A stretch of 64,000 bases of DNA, from the NCBI RefSeq assembly GCF_022513585.1, contig NZ_JAKWBF010000009.1, positions 1 through 64,000 of the forward strand. The letters are read 5' to 3'. Each line of letters starts with the position of its first letter. Positions within the stretch are counted from its first letter, which is position 1. Under the pieces are notes generated by a model. That model was not told the DNA's origin. It made no database searches and was given only the letters and a program-made list of their open reading frames with translations. The position numbers were made by a program, and so were the translations under genes. Below are positions 1-7,187 of this stretch, piece after piece. Source of the DNA: Gordonia gummivorans. GTDB taxonomy: Bacteria; Actinomycetota; Actinomycetes; Mycobacteriales; Mycobacteriaceae.

Positions 1-208
1 GATCGCCATGCGCCTGCACCGCCTGATCGGCACTGACAACTCCGGCCATTTCTTGTCTACGAATGATATTGCTTACTTCAAACATCACCAGTTGCGGTGC
101 GAGCAGGTGCGTGCCCGACAATTGTTCAACCGCCCAGTTGCCGTCCGGTCCGTCGTCGAGCAACAGGGTGACGAGGGCCGAAGACTCACATACGGCGGCC
201 ACCGTCAC
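1..208 (-). CDS. VapC-like PIN-domain toxin, N-terminal part only
   Basis: The gene runs off the left edge of the window; about 69 N-terminal residues are visible. It begins with GTG overlapping the antitoxin stop (GTGA, 208-205), the usual coupled vapBC layout. The start reads VTVAAVCESSALVTLLLDD, followed by a LAPQLVMFEVSNIIRR stretch typical of actinobacterial VapC PIN ribonucleases. The second conserved acidic residue (Glu in FEVSN) is present. The first catalytic position, almost always Asp (V-D-x-S-A-L-V), is Glu here (V-C-E-S-S-A-L-V). The family cleaves RNA with an acidic metal site, so the substitution may weaken activity. The C-terminal acidic residues lie outside the window. Family assignment is firm; activity is uncertain. 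Confidence 0.8.
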   Translation of the reverse strand, partial: MTVAAVCESSALVTLLLDDGPDGNWAVEQLSGTHLLAPQLVMFEVSNIIRRQEMAGVVSADQAVQAHGD

Positions 209-435
209 CGTCGGTCGGCATCTCGCGCATCGAGGATCGCTGCGGCATCGACCCGAACTCCAGTTGTGCCGACTCGCGCCCGCGCCCGCGCAATCACATC
301 ATCGACCTGCGGACGTGCCGCAGACTCCATCAGCATGCCGCGCAAGTACTCCTGCAATGACTTGCCCGCCCGTGCGGCCCGCCCAGCGAGCTCATCGCGC
401 ACCGCGTCCGGAACGTCACGGACTGTAATCACCAC
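205..435 (-). CDS. VapB/FitA-like ribbon-helix-helix antitoxin
   Basis: 76-residue protein with the FitA/VapB-type start VITVRDVPDAVRDELAGRAA, a ribbon-helix-helix DNA-binding fold, followed by a C-terminal tail with RARARVGTTGVRVDAAAIL that would wrap the toxin. Antitoxins of this family neutralise their VapC partner and repress their own promoter. The start is GTG at 435. No strong ribosome binding site precedes it, so the exact start is a little uncertain. The downstream toxin gene overlaps it by 4 bp. Length and composition are normal for the family. Confidence 0.88.
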   Translation of the reverse strand: MVITVRDVPDAVRDELAGRAARAGKSLQEYLRGMLMESAARPQVDDVIARARARVGTTGVRVDAAAILDARDADRR

Positions 436-713
436 ACTCGTGCAGTCAATGTAACTGCGTTGTCATCATTATGCAGCTGTGCCGTGGTTGGGACTGATCC
501 CTCTTCGCCCGCACCGGCGATCCGCTCTGTCCGATCTCGGCTCCGATCGCGACGCGCAGAGCATATGCAGGATTACCGGCACTCTCTGAGTAGTTCACTC
601 CTATTGCACTGCGCCGCAGCCGGATTCCCCGACCAGCCGGCTCGCGCGTCGAGTGGCATACGCGAGTGCTGCCGACATCCGTAGCGGACGTCCTCGCCGA
701 GGTGGCGTGTGCC
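436..713. other. Intergenic stretch upstream of vapB, no gene seen
   Basis: Open frames on both strands here lack protein-like composition and ribosome binding sites. The part next to the antitoxin (about 440-480) is AT-richer than the surroundings and probably carries the vapBC promoter, but no clear operator was found. Confidence 0.5.
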
Positions 714-1100
714 CTATCCGCGAGCGGCCACTGCCAGTTTCGCCGACGCAACCAAGTGCTGCGCTGCGCGGATCATCCGCTTTAGCTCTGCGGAGGTTAG
801 GTCCTGATGCGTGTACGCAGCCTTGTTCTTCAGGTTTAACAGCGTGTTCAGGTGTCGCTCAGATCCACTGTCCGCACGCTTCAGGAGGGCTGCAGCCTCG
901 GCGTGGTTGCCGGTGTTGGAATGCACACCGAGGCGAACACAACAGACAACGTCTGAGGCTGCGATGCCAGCGTCGACGTACAAGTCCCCAGCGGCGTTGG
1001 GCATCTCCTCCCCGAGATGGTCAGCGGCATCAAAGAACTCGTTCGCCTTCGACATCCGCCCTGCGATGACCACGGAGTCACAGTCGCGCTGCGACGCCAT
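714..1100 (-). CDS. HEPN-domain protein, partner of the adjacent nucleotidyltransferase
   Basis: 128-residue alpha-helical protein of the HEPN type that accompanies minimal nucleotidyltransferases in actinobacteria. It has a helix with YVDAGIAASDVVCCVRLG, then an AEAAALLKRAD segment and the conserved C-terminal stretch LLNLKNKAAYTHQDLT. Canonical HEPN toxins carry an R-x(4-6)-H RNase motif. Here the equivalent stretch reads K-N-K-A-A-Y-T-H, so the catalytic Arg appears to be Lys; activity is therefore unproven. The start ATG (1100-1098) overlaps the stop of the upstream gene as TGATG, indicating translational coupling. Inferred role: toxin half of a MNT/HEPN toxin-antitoxin pair. Confidence 0.72.
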   Translation of the reverse strand: MASQRDCDSVVIAGRMSKANEFFDAADHLGEEMPNAAGDLYVDAGIAASDVVCCVRLGVHSNTGNHAEAAALLKRADSGSERHLNTLLNLKNKAAYTHQDLTSAELKRMIRAAQHLVASAKLAVAARG

Positions 1101-1741
1101 CAGGACCTCCCCGACGCCGGGCGCAGCTGCGCGTTGAACCAGGACCGAGTACCCGCAACGGTGAGGCCCTGCTTCGCCACGTCACGAAGCAGAGGTTCAC
1201 CCGCGGCAGCCGCAGCGCGAAATTCGTCCGCAGCGTACTCGACTATGCGGCCGTCGTTGCCAGTCCACGCCGTGATAAGTCGGGCAACCTCTGTCACCCG
1301 ATGCCCCCACACGTCGTCGCCTTCGTAGCCCCAGTCGCAGGCGCGCACCAAGATCAGGTCAATGTCGCTATCGAGGCGCATGTGCCCGGTCGCCGCCGAC
1401 CCGAAAACCGCGGCGTACCGCAGCGTCGTACCCCACTCTCGGAGGTGTTCTTCGAGACGGTTCAGAAACGCCGAGTTCAGACGTGCCAACGCCATGATCG
1501 GCTCAGCAGCGAGGTGTTCGGTGTTGAGTCGATAGGTATTCGTCCTACCCACCTGATCGTGCAGCACAACGCCCTGAATGGTGAGTCGGTTGAGGACCTT
1601 GCGGATGCCTTCAGCCGATGCCGTGGTGAGAATGCGATGGACCTGGCTGATTGTGAACGTAGCGTCTGCGGACGCCAAAACCGCGAGTACGTCTCCGTCC
1701 AGGGTCGGCGTGACCGTGGCCAACGGTTTGTTCAGTTGCAC
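1100..1741 (-). CDS. Winged-helix plus MNT-type nucleotidyltransferase (antitoxin-like)
   Basis: About 213 residues. Residues ~10-85 look like a winged helix-turn-helix (FTISQVHRIL, EGIRKVLNRLTIQGVV). The C-terminal half is a minimal nucleotidyltransferase with the GS-x(10)-D-x-D signature: FGSAATGHMRLDSDIDL. MNT proteins of MntA/HepT systems AMPylate the HEPN partner to silence it. The GTG start at 1741 is chosen because GGGAGG lies 8 nt upstream; a TTG at 1765 in the same frame would start inside the operator. The fused DNA-binding domain makes autoregulation through the palindromes at 1763-1794 plausible. Confidence 0.78.
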   Translation of the reverse strand: MQLNKPLATVTPTLDGDVLAVLASADATFTISQVHRILTTASAEGIRKVLNRLTIQGVVLHDQVGRTNTYRLNTEHLAAEPIMALARLNSAFLNRLEEHLREWGTTLRYAAVFGSAATGHMRLDSDIDLILVRACDWGYEGDDVWGHRVTEVARLITAWTGNDGRIVEYAADEFRAAAAAGEPLLRDVAKQGLTVAGTRSWFNAQLRPASGRS

Positions 1742-1762
1742 GCCCGACACCTCCCACCATTC

Positions 1763-1794
1763 CAACTAAAGTTAGAGTAACACAACTATAGTTG
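1763..1794. promoter_or_regulatory. Tandem palindromic operator of the MNT/HEPN operon
   Basis: Two copies of CAACTAWAGTTR lie 20 bp apart: CAACTAAAGTTA at 1763-1774 and the perfect 12-bp palindrome CAACTATAGTTG at 1783-1794. The spacing is about two helical turns and they sit 22-53 bp upstream of the inferred GTG start. The obvious candidate binder is the winged-helix domain of the MNT protein. Confidence 0.7.
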
Positions 1795-1856
1795 AAGTGC
1801 AGGAACCGTAACAACGGCGTTTCGATGAGCTAGTCCGGGACTTCTCGGCGCTCCAC

Positions 1857-2525
1857 CTATTTCAGACCCGATGGCACGCTCTTGCCGTTGACGGTCACGG
1901 TGACTTCGCCGGTCTCGGTGTTCTCGGTGACCTTGCCGTGCTCGAAGGTCACCTGTTGCACGTCCCCTTCAGTGGTCACGTCGCTGGTCGGAACTCCCAG
2001 AGGTCCGGCCGAGCCGTTCTTGCCTGTGACTGACGGGGTGCCGTCCGGGGCGCGCTCGGTGTTCCACGCGTCGCGGATCTTGCCCGATGTGACGATGTAC
2101 GCCGGGGTACCTGGGGCGTTGTTCTTCGCGATGATCACGCCACCCTGGAATTGCTGGAAGACGACACCGCTTTCGCGGGTTCCCGCGTTGTGGTCACCAG
2201 TCAGCGGCTTGCCGAGGGCCTCCTTCTGAGCGTCGGTCGCCGACGAGTACTTGGCCGCGAGGGGGCCAGTCAGCGTCACTTCGACGTCCCGCTCCCCTGT
2301 GAGGGTCACCGCTGCGGGTGCAGCCGACTCGGTGGTGGTCGGAGTTGTCGTCTCGGTGGTCGTCTCTTCACTGCTCGCCACGTGTGACTCCGACATCGAC
2401 GATGCGGCCGGCGAGGAACTCGGTGCGGCGGCGTCAGTGTCGTCTCCTCCGCAACCTGCGGCGATCAAGGCGATCACAGATAGTCCGGCGACGACCATGG
2501 CGGGACGGTGAGCGAGTTGCCTCAT
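1857..2525 (-). CDS. LGFP-repeat lipoprotein
   Basis: 222 residues starting at ATG 2525 behind GAGAGGA. An N-terminal lipoprotein signal peptide ends in a lipobox (VIALIAAGC), then comes a Ser/Thr/Glu-rich linker (~residues 30-70). The folded part has the LGFP-type pattern KPLTG...GVVFQQFQGGVI and GKIRDAWN, with LGVPTSDV further on. LGFP domains in mycolate-containing bacteria bind the cell envelope and are found on mycolyltransferases and cell-wall lipoproteins. The open frame extends upstream to 2690, but those 55 residues lack sense and lie before the signal peptide. A paralogue sits at 18070-18720. Likely outer face of the plasma membrane; function unknown. Confidence 0.85.
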   Translation of the reverse strand: MRQLAHRPAMVVAGLSVIALIAAGCGGDDTDAAAPSSSPAASSMSESHVASSEETTTETTTPTTTESAAPAAVTLTGERDVEVTLTGPLAAKYSSATDAQKEALGKPLTGDHNAGTRESGVVFQQFQGGVIIAKNNAPGTPAYIVTSGKIRDAWNTERAPDGTPSVTGKNGSAGPLGVPTSDVTTEGDVQQVTFEHGKVTENTETGEVTVTVNGKSVPSGLK

Positions 2526-2693
2526 GTATTCCTCTCGGATCTTCGACACACAACCGGTCCGGCGCGAACCGGACATCAGTTTCGACTGTATCGGCCGAGA
2601 CGGCTCGGAGTTGGGCGGTCGCCCGCCGGCTGCGTCATCCGATCCACCTTCGCGCTCCGCACGAAATGAAGGCGCACCACCAAGCGCCATTCA

Positions 2694-3161
2694 TCATCGG
2701 ATTGTGTAAACCAGCCCCAACCCATCGGCGGCGAGGCCGACCATGAACTCTTGTGCTCGACGGAGGTATTCGTTGGTGTAGTCGGCGCTCGAGTACGAGA
2801 CGATCTCCTTGATCGTGGCGTCGTCGGTCGGTTCCACCAGCACGACGTCTTCGGAGATTTCCTTGACGATGTCCGGACTGAGAACGTGAACGAACCCGAG
2901 GTGCGCGCCGTAGGGGCCGATCGGGGTGACGTTCCCTTTGACCAACTCCAACGAGATACGCGGACGCAGAAACCCGTCGTCGACCGTGAAGATGTGTTGG
3001 AGTTCGCGCCAGGCCTTGTCGAGGTAAAGCATCCGAGGGCGATCCCCCTCCGGTCCCCACGCGTCACTCAGCGGATCGTCGGAGATGTACGGATAAGGAT
3101 CGCGACGCGCGGACGCGACATCCTCGGGTTGAAGTGGATAGGCATAGTAGCGAATTCCCAT
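2694..3161 (-). CDS. DUF1877-family protein
   Basis: 155 residues if started at MGIRYYAYPLQPED, which is how family members normally begin. An ATG four codons earlier (3173) is possible; neither has a strong ribosome binding site. The sequence shows the typical DUF1877 features: early Tyr-rich strand, DRPRMLYLDKAWRELQHIF, and EYLRRAQEFMVGLAADGLGL near the C-terminus. DUF1877 proteins are small cytosolic proteins of unknown function, often found in YfbM-like contexts. It follows DUF2255 on the same strand with a 79-bp gap, so co-transcription is possible. Confidence 0.8.
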   Translation of the reverse strand: MGIRYYAYPLQPEDVASARRDPYPYISDDPLSDAWGPEGDRPRMLYLDKAWRELQHIFTVDDGFLRPRISLELVKGNVTPIGPYGAHLGFVHVLSPDIVKEISEDVVLVEPTDDATIKEIVSYSSADYTNEYLRRAQEFMVGLAADGLGLVYTIR

Positions 3162-3240
3162 GAGCCAGAGCATGTCACGGTATTTCGCCGGGGCGCCCGC
3201 GACAGATGCGCCTGTGGATAACACGGCTGCATCCCACAAA

Positions 3241-3639
3241 TCACTCGGGAATAAGCGGCACCTGCTGACGCTCGGCGGGGTTGAGGCGAAGCGTCGTCGA
3301 CGCAGCGTCACCGTAGCGGCCATACTTGGTCCGGTAGCTCTCGTCCACGTCGGCACGCAGCCCCGGGTCAGCTTCTGCGGCAACGATATCGGTGACCGTC
3401 ACGTCGGTGGACAAGCCGGGCACACTCACGCGCGCATGTCCCGTGCGGACAGCGTCCCCAAACCACCCGGTGTTGCGTCGGTACCAGGTGCGGACATAGA
3501 CGGAGGTCCGCACGCACACCACCCACACGGGCACTGCTCGACGCCACGTACCGTCGGGCTTGCGAACCGAAATCAGCAGTTCGCGCGTCGCGCCGAGCAA
3601 GTCGAGTTCGTTTTCGGTCCAACCCTCGGAATACGTCAC
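3241..3639 (-). CDS. DUF2255-family protein
   Basis: 132-residue protein from GTG 3639, preceded by GAGGAG at a 6-nt spacing. The sequence has the DUF2255 layout: an N-terminal TENELDLLGATRELLISVRK stretch, a central VWVVCVRTSVYVRTWYRRNTGWF segment in which the Arg/Tyr/Trp pattern is diagnostic, and a C-terminal ESYRTKYGRYG helix. The fold is thought to resemble flavin-reductase-like barrels of the deazaflavin nitroreductase type, but I know of no assigned activity. Stand-alone or leading the DUF1877 gene downstream. About 160 bp without a gene separate it from the TetR gene. Confidence 0.8.
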   Translation of the reverse strand: MTYSEGWTENELDLLGATRELLISVRKPDGTWRRAVPVWVVCVRTSVYVRTWYRRNTGWFGDAVRTGHARVSVPGLSTDVTVTDIVAAEADPGLRADVDESYRTKYGRYGDAASTTLRLNPAERQQVPLIPE

Positions 3640-3800
3640 CCTGACTCCTCGATCCGCGGCTTCCGACTGTCAAGCCTACGTCGCAGCACGTCGACGTCTG
3701 GGTTCACCACGTGCGGAAGCCTGATCCAGATCGCGACCGTGCCGGCCCGAACCCAGGCATCGGAACAACGGGCTCGAAACGACCTCCCACGGAACGGGAC

Positions 3801-4352
3801 TCAGTGTGAGCTGTCGTTGATCAGTCCGGAGTGGAGTCGCACGAGTCGCTCCGCCCAGTCGTCGCCTACCGCGCCGATCCGCGCGTACTCGGCGATGAGC
3901 GACCCGACGATCGAATCGATGAGTGTTTCGATGTCAACGCCGCCGACGAGTGTTCCCTCCTCGATCCCCCTGGTGACCGCGGCCGCGACGGCAGCACGAT
4001 GCGCAACGAGTACGCCCCGGAAGATTTCGGTGAACGGTGGGTCGGCGTCGGTCATCAAGGCTGCCATCCCACCGAAACCGATACCGTCGACGACGATGGC
4101 ACTGGAGCTGGCAATGACCCACCGCAACCGCTGAGCACCAGACATGGGCTCCGGCGCCGGCCCAGGTAGGCCAATCGCCCGCAACACCTCGGTCAGCATC
4201 TCGGCTCGGTCGTTGTACCGCCGATAGATCGTCGTACGCGCCATTCCCGTGTGCTCGGCGACGCGTTCGATCGTCACCGCGGTGGGTCCCTTCGTACGAA
4301 GAAGGTCGAGTGCGGCCGCGCGGATCCGCTCGTCGGCGTCGGATCGTGGCAC
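3801..4352 (-). CDS. TetR-family transcriptional regulator
   Basis: 183 residues from GTG 4352 behind GGGAGG (7-nt spacing). The N-terminal helix-turn-helix is standard (AALDLLRTKGPTAVTIERVA then TGMARTTIYRRYNDRAEML); the C-terminal ligand-binding domain is variable and its ligand cannot be read. The gene is divergent from the small membrane-protein gene at 4453. The 100-bp intergenic region carries two 19-bp palindromes, so the regulator very probably represses both genes. Cytosolic dimer by family analogy. Confidence 0.9.
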   Translation of the reverse strand: MPRSDADERIRAAALDLLRTKGPTAVTIERVAEHTGMARTTIYRRYNDRAEMLTEVLRAIGLPGPAPEPMSGAQRLRWVIASSSAIVVDGIGFGGMAALMTDADPPFTEIFRGVLVAHRAAVAAAVTRGIEEGTLVGGVDIETLIDSIVGSLIAEYARIGAVGDDWAERLVRLHSGLINDSSH

Positions 4353-4390
4353 CAGATTTCCTCCCGCGGGAATGGATCAGTCGTCGCTTA

Positions 4391-4426
4391 CGCTACATTA
4401 ACTGTAGCGCTACACTACATGTAGCG
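4391..4426. promoter_or_regulatory. Double TetR operator between divergent genes
   Basis: Two 19-bp palindromes with identical 7-bp arms, CGCTACA-N5-TGTAGCG, occupy 4391-4409 and 4408-4426 and share two bases. Centre spacing is 17 bp. They lie 39 bp from the tetR start and 26 bp from the start of the divergent gene. Confidence 0.85.
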
Positions 4427-4452
4427 TTTCGTTCTGATTGTGGAGGTAAGTG

Positions 4453-4836
4453 ATGAGCAAGGTTTCGTTCTCGTTCCTCGGATATGTGCTGTTGCTGTGC
4501 GCGTTCGTTGGTCTCGGTGTGTCGGTGTACGCCGCCGCGTCGCAGTTCGCGATCGGGCAGGTGCTGGTGCTTGCCGGCGTCACCGCAGCGCTCTACGTGG
4601 TGTCGGTGACCAGTTTCCGGCTGCAGATCCGGATGACGCATCGTCGTGACGCAATCTACGACGCGCAGCCTGCGGTTCCGACCGAGCAACTCGCCCGCGT
4701 CGACCGGTATCTGCACACCTACCGGAGCAATGCAGCCCGGGCGTCGGCCGTGAGTCTCGTTCCTGAGGCCCGGTCGACAACCCCGACGCCGGTCGACGCC
4801 AGGGACGTACGTCGCGATCCTCGATGGGCGGCCTGA
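4453..4836 (+). CDS. Small membrane protein controlled by the divergent TetR
   Basis: 127 residues. The start is ATG 4453, 6 nt after GGAGG (4442-4446), preferred over the GTG immediately before it. Two hydrophobic segments (about residues 6-28 and 35-55: FLGYVLLLCAFVGLGVSVY; VLVLAGVTAALYVVSVTSF) are followed by a polar C-terminal half rich in Arg and Thr (IRMTHRRDAIYDAQ). It resembles small actinobacterial membrane proteins without assigned function. Being under a double TetR operator suggests an inducible role, possibly in an envelope or efflux response; that is inference. It ends 11 bp before the convergent ferritin-like gene. Confidence 0.7.
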   Translation: MSKVSFSFLGYVLLLCAFVGLGVSVYAAASQFAIGQVLVLAGVTAALYVVSVTSFRLQIRMTHRRDAIYDAQPAVPTEQLARVDRYLHTYRSNAARASAVSLVPEARSTTPTPVDARDVRRDPRWAA

Positions 4837-4847
4837 ACGATCGCCGA

Positions 4848-5648
4848 TCAACCCTCGGATACCGGCCGCTCGTGGAAAACGGTTGCGATCGCGTCGTCGA
4901 ACAGCTGCATGGTGTCGCTGACAAACTGTCGCCTGCGCACCCCACAGGCACGCAATGCCGGCCCATGATCGACGGCCACGACGATTGCCACGACGAGTGC
5001 GAGTCCACGCCATGCGTGCCGGGCGAGCCGCTTCGCGTATCGGGGCTTGCGGCGGAATTCGACTGCGAGACGGCGGCATTGGAATGGGACGTGGTGACGC
5101 TCGTCGTCGAGGATCCGTTCCGACACTCGAGTCAACAGTTCGTCTCCACCGCCGTCGGCGAGGGCGCGGTAGTAGCGCAATGCCACGACCTCGGCAACGG
5201 TCAAGACCATCAACTCGAGTCGGAGGCCAAGTAGACGACGCAGACGAACGAAGACGGCGTCGGTCCAGTCGGCGTTGATCGTCGGCGCACCGGCCGCCCG
5301 CAGGATCTCGGCGAGCATGCGCGCGTGGTTCTGCTCTTCGGCCACGAACAAACGGATCGCGGTCTCGTAGTCGCGATCCCCGGTGTCCGCTGCCTTCGCG
5401 ATCAGGTGGGGGCCGTCGCCACTCTCCCCGACTTGAAACTTCTGAACGCTGCGGATCACCGCGGGATCGAGTCGACACACGAGCGTCGGATCCGATGCTG
5501 CCGGATCCGATGCTGCCGGATCCGATGCTGTCGGATCGGATGCTGTCGGATCGGATGCTGTCGGATCGGATGCTGTCGGATCGGATTCCAGGGCCTGACG
5601 TTCGGCTCGAGCGACGAACTCCGAGGACCACAACAGCGTTTCGGTCAT
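4848..5648 (-). CDS. Ferritin-like diiron-domain protein with a repeat-expanded N-terminus
   Basis: 266 residues. After about 20 residues comes a run of seven SDPTA/SDPAA units encoded by a 15-bp minisatellite, then a ferritin-like four-helix domain. The iron-binding motifs are visible: EEQNHARML in the first pair and DDERHHVPF in the second, i.e. ExxH and DExxH. The class includes rubrerythrin-like and hydroxylase-like proteins; the substrate cannot be read. The repeat-encoded segment is probably disordered and variable between strains. The start ATG 5648 has only a weak ribosome binding site (GGGCGG). The gene is convergent with the small membrane gene. Confidence 0.75.
   Translation of the reverse strand: MTETLLWSSEFVARAERQALESDPTASDPTASDPTASDPTASDPAASDPAASDPTLVCRLDPAVIRSVQKFQVGESGDGPHLIAKAADTGDRDYETAIRLFVAEEQNHARMLAEILRAAGAPTINADWTDAVFVRLRRLLGLRLELMVLTVAEVVALRYYRALADGGGDELLTRVSERILDDERHHVPFQCRRLAVEFRRKPRYAKRLARHAWRGLALVVAIVVAVDHGPALRACGVRRRQFVSDTMQLFDDAIATVFHERPVSEG
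5486..5590. repeat. 15-bp coding minisatellite, seven units
   Basis: Unit YCGGATCSGATGCTG. Units 1-3 carry GGATCC and units 4-6 GGATCG; unit 7 (5576-5590) is degenerate. It lies in frame inside the ferritin-like gene and encodes (SDPT/AA)n. The 15-bp length keeps the frame when copies are gained or lost. Confidence 0.95.
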
Positions 5649-5783
5649 CCGCCCATCGTGTCATCGCCCGCGGGACGGATGGCTCAGCGTCATTCGTTCG
5701 CATGTCTACCGGGATCATTGCGACGAGTGAGACGAATAGTTAGGATCGTCTCGGCCCGGTCGATCTGCTCGCCGAGACGGGGC

Positions 5784-6290
5784 GGGTTGTCCGGCAACAC
5801 CACCAAGCGCCGACTCGGCGAGACGCAGACGTGGGCAATCGCTGTGGGTCGTCCCGGCGGCATGCTTCGGGACTCCGACGGATGGAAACTCACCGTTCAC
5901 GTTCGTCTCATGCATGCACTCGTCAACGACGCATTCGAACGAAATGGACTCTCCCAGACCGACGTGACCGACGCCGGCGCCGAACTCGCGAATGCGCTCG
6001 TCGACGTCCAATCCGAACTCCACTACCGCCATCGGCAGGACGCGTCGGCGTGGTACGCGCGCGAACGTCTGCTCAGCATGCTCGAGGGCTTTCTCGGCCC
6101 CCGTGGGATGGCAGATCTTCGCTTACCGCAACGCCTTCCGTGGGCTTTCGGAGTCGCGATGGTCCGGAACACGATCAGCTATCGCGTGATCGGTCCCTCG
6201 CCGTTCGGTGACCGATATCTGGAATGGCGTGGCCCGCAAGGCACGCGAAAGAGCCGTCTTCAGCCATTTCGGTTCCGACGCAGCCGAAGT
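5784..6290 (+). pseudogene. Remnant of an MpaB/DUF2236-type oxygenase gene
   Basis: The reading frame contains recognisable family blocks: KRRLGETQTWAIAVGRPGG, DGWKLTVHVRLMHALVN, then ANALVDVQSELHYRH, YARERLLSMLEGFLGP and LPQRLPWAFGVAMVRNTISYRVIG. Full-length members are about 350-400 residues. Here roughly 150 N-terminal residues are missing, and about 80-100 residues are deleted between ALVNDAFERNG and LSQTDVTDAGAELANALV, so the block order is kept but the middle is gone. No start codon or ribosome binding site fits the first block. The family is heme-binding (latex-clearing-protein-like), and the lost part should include heme-pocket residues. A decayed gene is the best reading. Confidence 0.7.
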
Positions 6291-6351
6291 CGGCTCGCTC
6301 CCGTTGGGCAGACATGGCTGAGGGCCGAGAGGGATAGTCCGCAGAGGCCGA

Positions 6352-6630
6352 TCAGTTGCCGAGCCCGATCACCCCGGGAGACCTTCCACCGGCCCGCCGG
6401 CCGGGATCCGAGGTGCATGGTGGCCGGTCGCTGTGACGGTCCGGGTGCGGCCCTGACGCGGAGCCGCATCGGGTAGGCGTCGGGACCAAGTAGCGGTACT
6501 CGGATGCATATGCTGGGGCATGATCAACCATGCCGGCCGCCGTGGAGATAACAGCCGCCGTCGCTATGGCAACAACAAGAGCGCTGCTCGCTCGGCGCAG
6601 TGCGCCTGATCGAGATCGTCTGATCGTCAT
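6352..6630 (-). CDS. Possible small secreted protein
   Basis: 92 residues from ATG 6630 with AGGG/GGGAC-type pairing upstream. The N-terminus is a convincing signal peptide: a basic start (MTIRRSRSGALRRAS), a hydrophobic core (ALVVAIATAAVISTAAG) and an A-Y-A-S cleavage site. The remaining ~50 residues are Pro/Arg/Gly-rich and contain two Cys, but they look less protein-like; a frameshift near residue 50 is possible. No family recognised. It fills the interval between the MpaB remnant and the DUF1622 gene. Confidence 0.45.
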   Translation of the reverse strand: MTIRRSRSGALRRASSALVVAIATAAVISTAAGMVDHAPAYASEYRYLVPTPTRCGSASGPHPDRHSDRPPCTSDPGRRAGGRSPGVIGLGN

Positions 6631-6740
6631 ATGCCCTGTCCCTTCGCGAGATCGGACGATGGCTGACTCAAGCGTCGGAGATGTGCGACGTGGAATCGCG
6701 AGTAGCGAACTACCTGTTTCGGTTGAGTACGCTGACGCCC

Positions 6741-7172
6741 ATGCACTTCGAGTCGGTGTTCACCGGTGTTGCCGTAGGTTTCGAGGCGATCGGCGCGTTG
6801 GCCATGATCGTCGGATTCGTGATCGCGGTGGTACTGGGTATTCGTTCGCTGCGACGCGGAGAGGGCGGTCAGGTCGCGTTCGGTGTTCTCCGGACCGCGC
6901 TCGGATCAGCCATCCTGTTGGGTCTCGAGGTACTCGTGGCCGCCGACCTGATCCGCACGATCACGTCGAAGCCGTCGATCGAGGATGCCCTCATCCTCGG
7001 GCTCATCGTGCTCATCCGGACGATCTTGTCGATGTCCATCCAGATCGAGATCGAGGGCGTACTCCCCTGGCGACGGGCATTGCTGGCCAGCGGTGCTCAG
7101 CAACTAGGTGCTGCGATCTCACGAGACGCGGCGTCGAGTGCTGCAGGACAAGACCGCGGACCGAAGACCTGA
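6741..7172 (+). CDS. DUF1622-family membrane protein
   Basis: 143 residues from ATG 6741 (MHFESVFTGVAVGFEAIGA); an in-frame ATG at 6681 would add a non-hydrophobic extension not seen in the family. Three hydrophobic helices are visible (ALAMIVGFVIAVVLGI; AILLGLEVLVAADLI; ALILGLIVLIRTILS), with family-diagnostic RTALGSAILLGLEVLVAADL and LIVLIRTILSMSIQIEIEG. DUF1622 proteins are small inner-membrane proteins with no firm function. No good ribosome binding site is visible, so it may be leaderless or weakly translated. The C-terminal tail is polar and cytosolic. Confidence 0.85.
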   Translation: MHFESVFTGVAVGFEAIGALAMIVGFVIAVVLGIRSLRRGEGGQVAFGVLRTALGSAILLGLEVLVAADLIRTITSKPSIEDALILGLIVLIRTILSMSIQIEIEGVLPWRRALLASGAQQLGAAISRDAASSAAGQDRGPKT

Positions 7173-7187
7173 TCGGCACCGTCGAAC

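Noticed and set aside
446-751. Open frame upstream of vapB on the minus strand, 101 codons
   Set aside because: No ribosome binding site, Arg/Ser-rich shadow-like composition, overlaps the end of the HEPN gene; no protein family recognisable.
3640-3800. Possible gene between DUF2255 and TetR
   Set aside because: 160 bp without a start, ribosome binding site or protein-like frame.
5486-5590. CRISPR array
   Set aside because: Units are contiguous 15-mers without spacers and lie in a coding frame.
4393-5718. Long frame with RSDSIRSDSI repeats opposite the ferritin-like region
   Set aside because: It is the 15-bp minisatellite read in another frame, with no start signal or domain; the minus-strand frame with ExxH motifs is the real gene.
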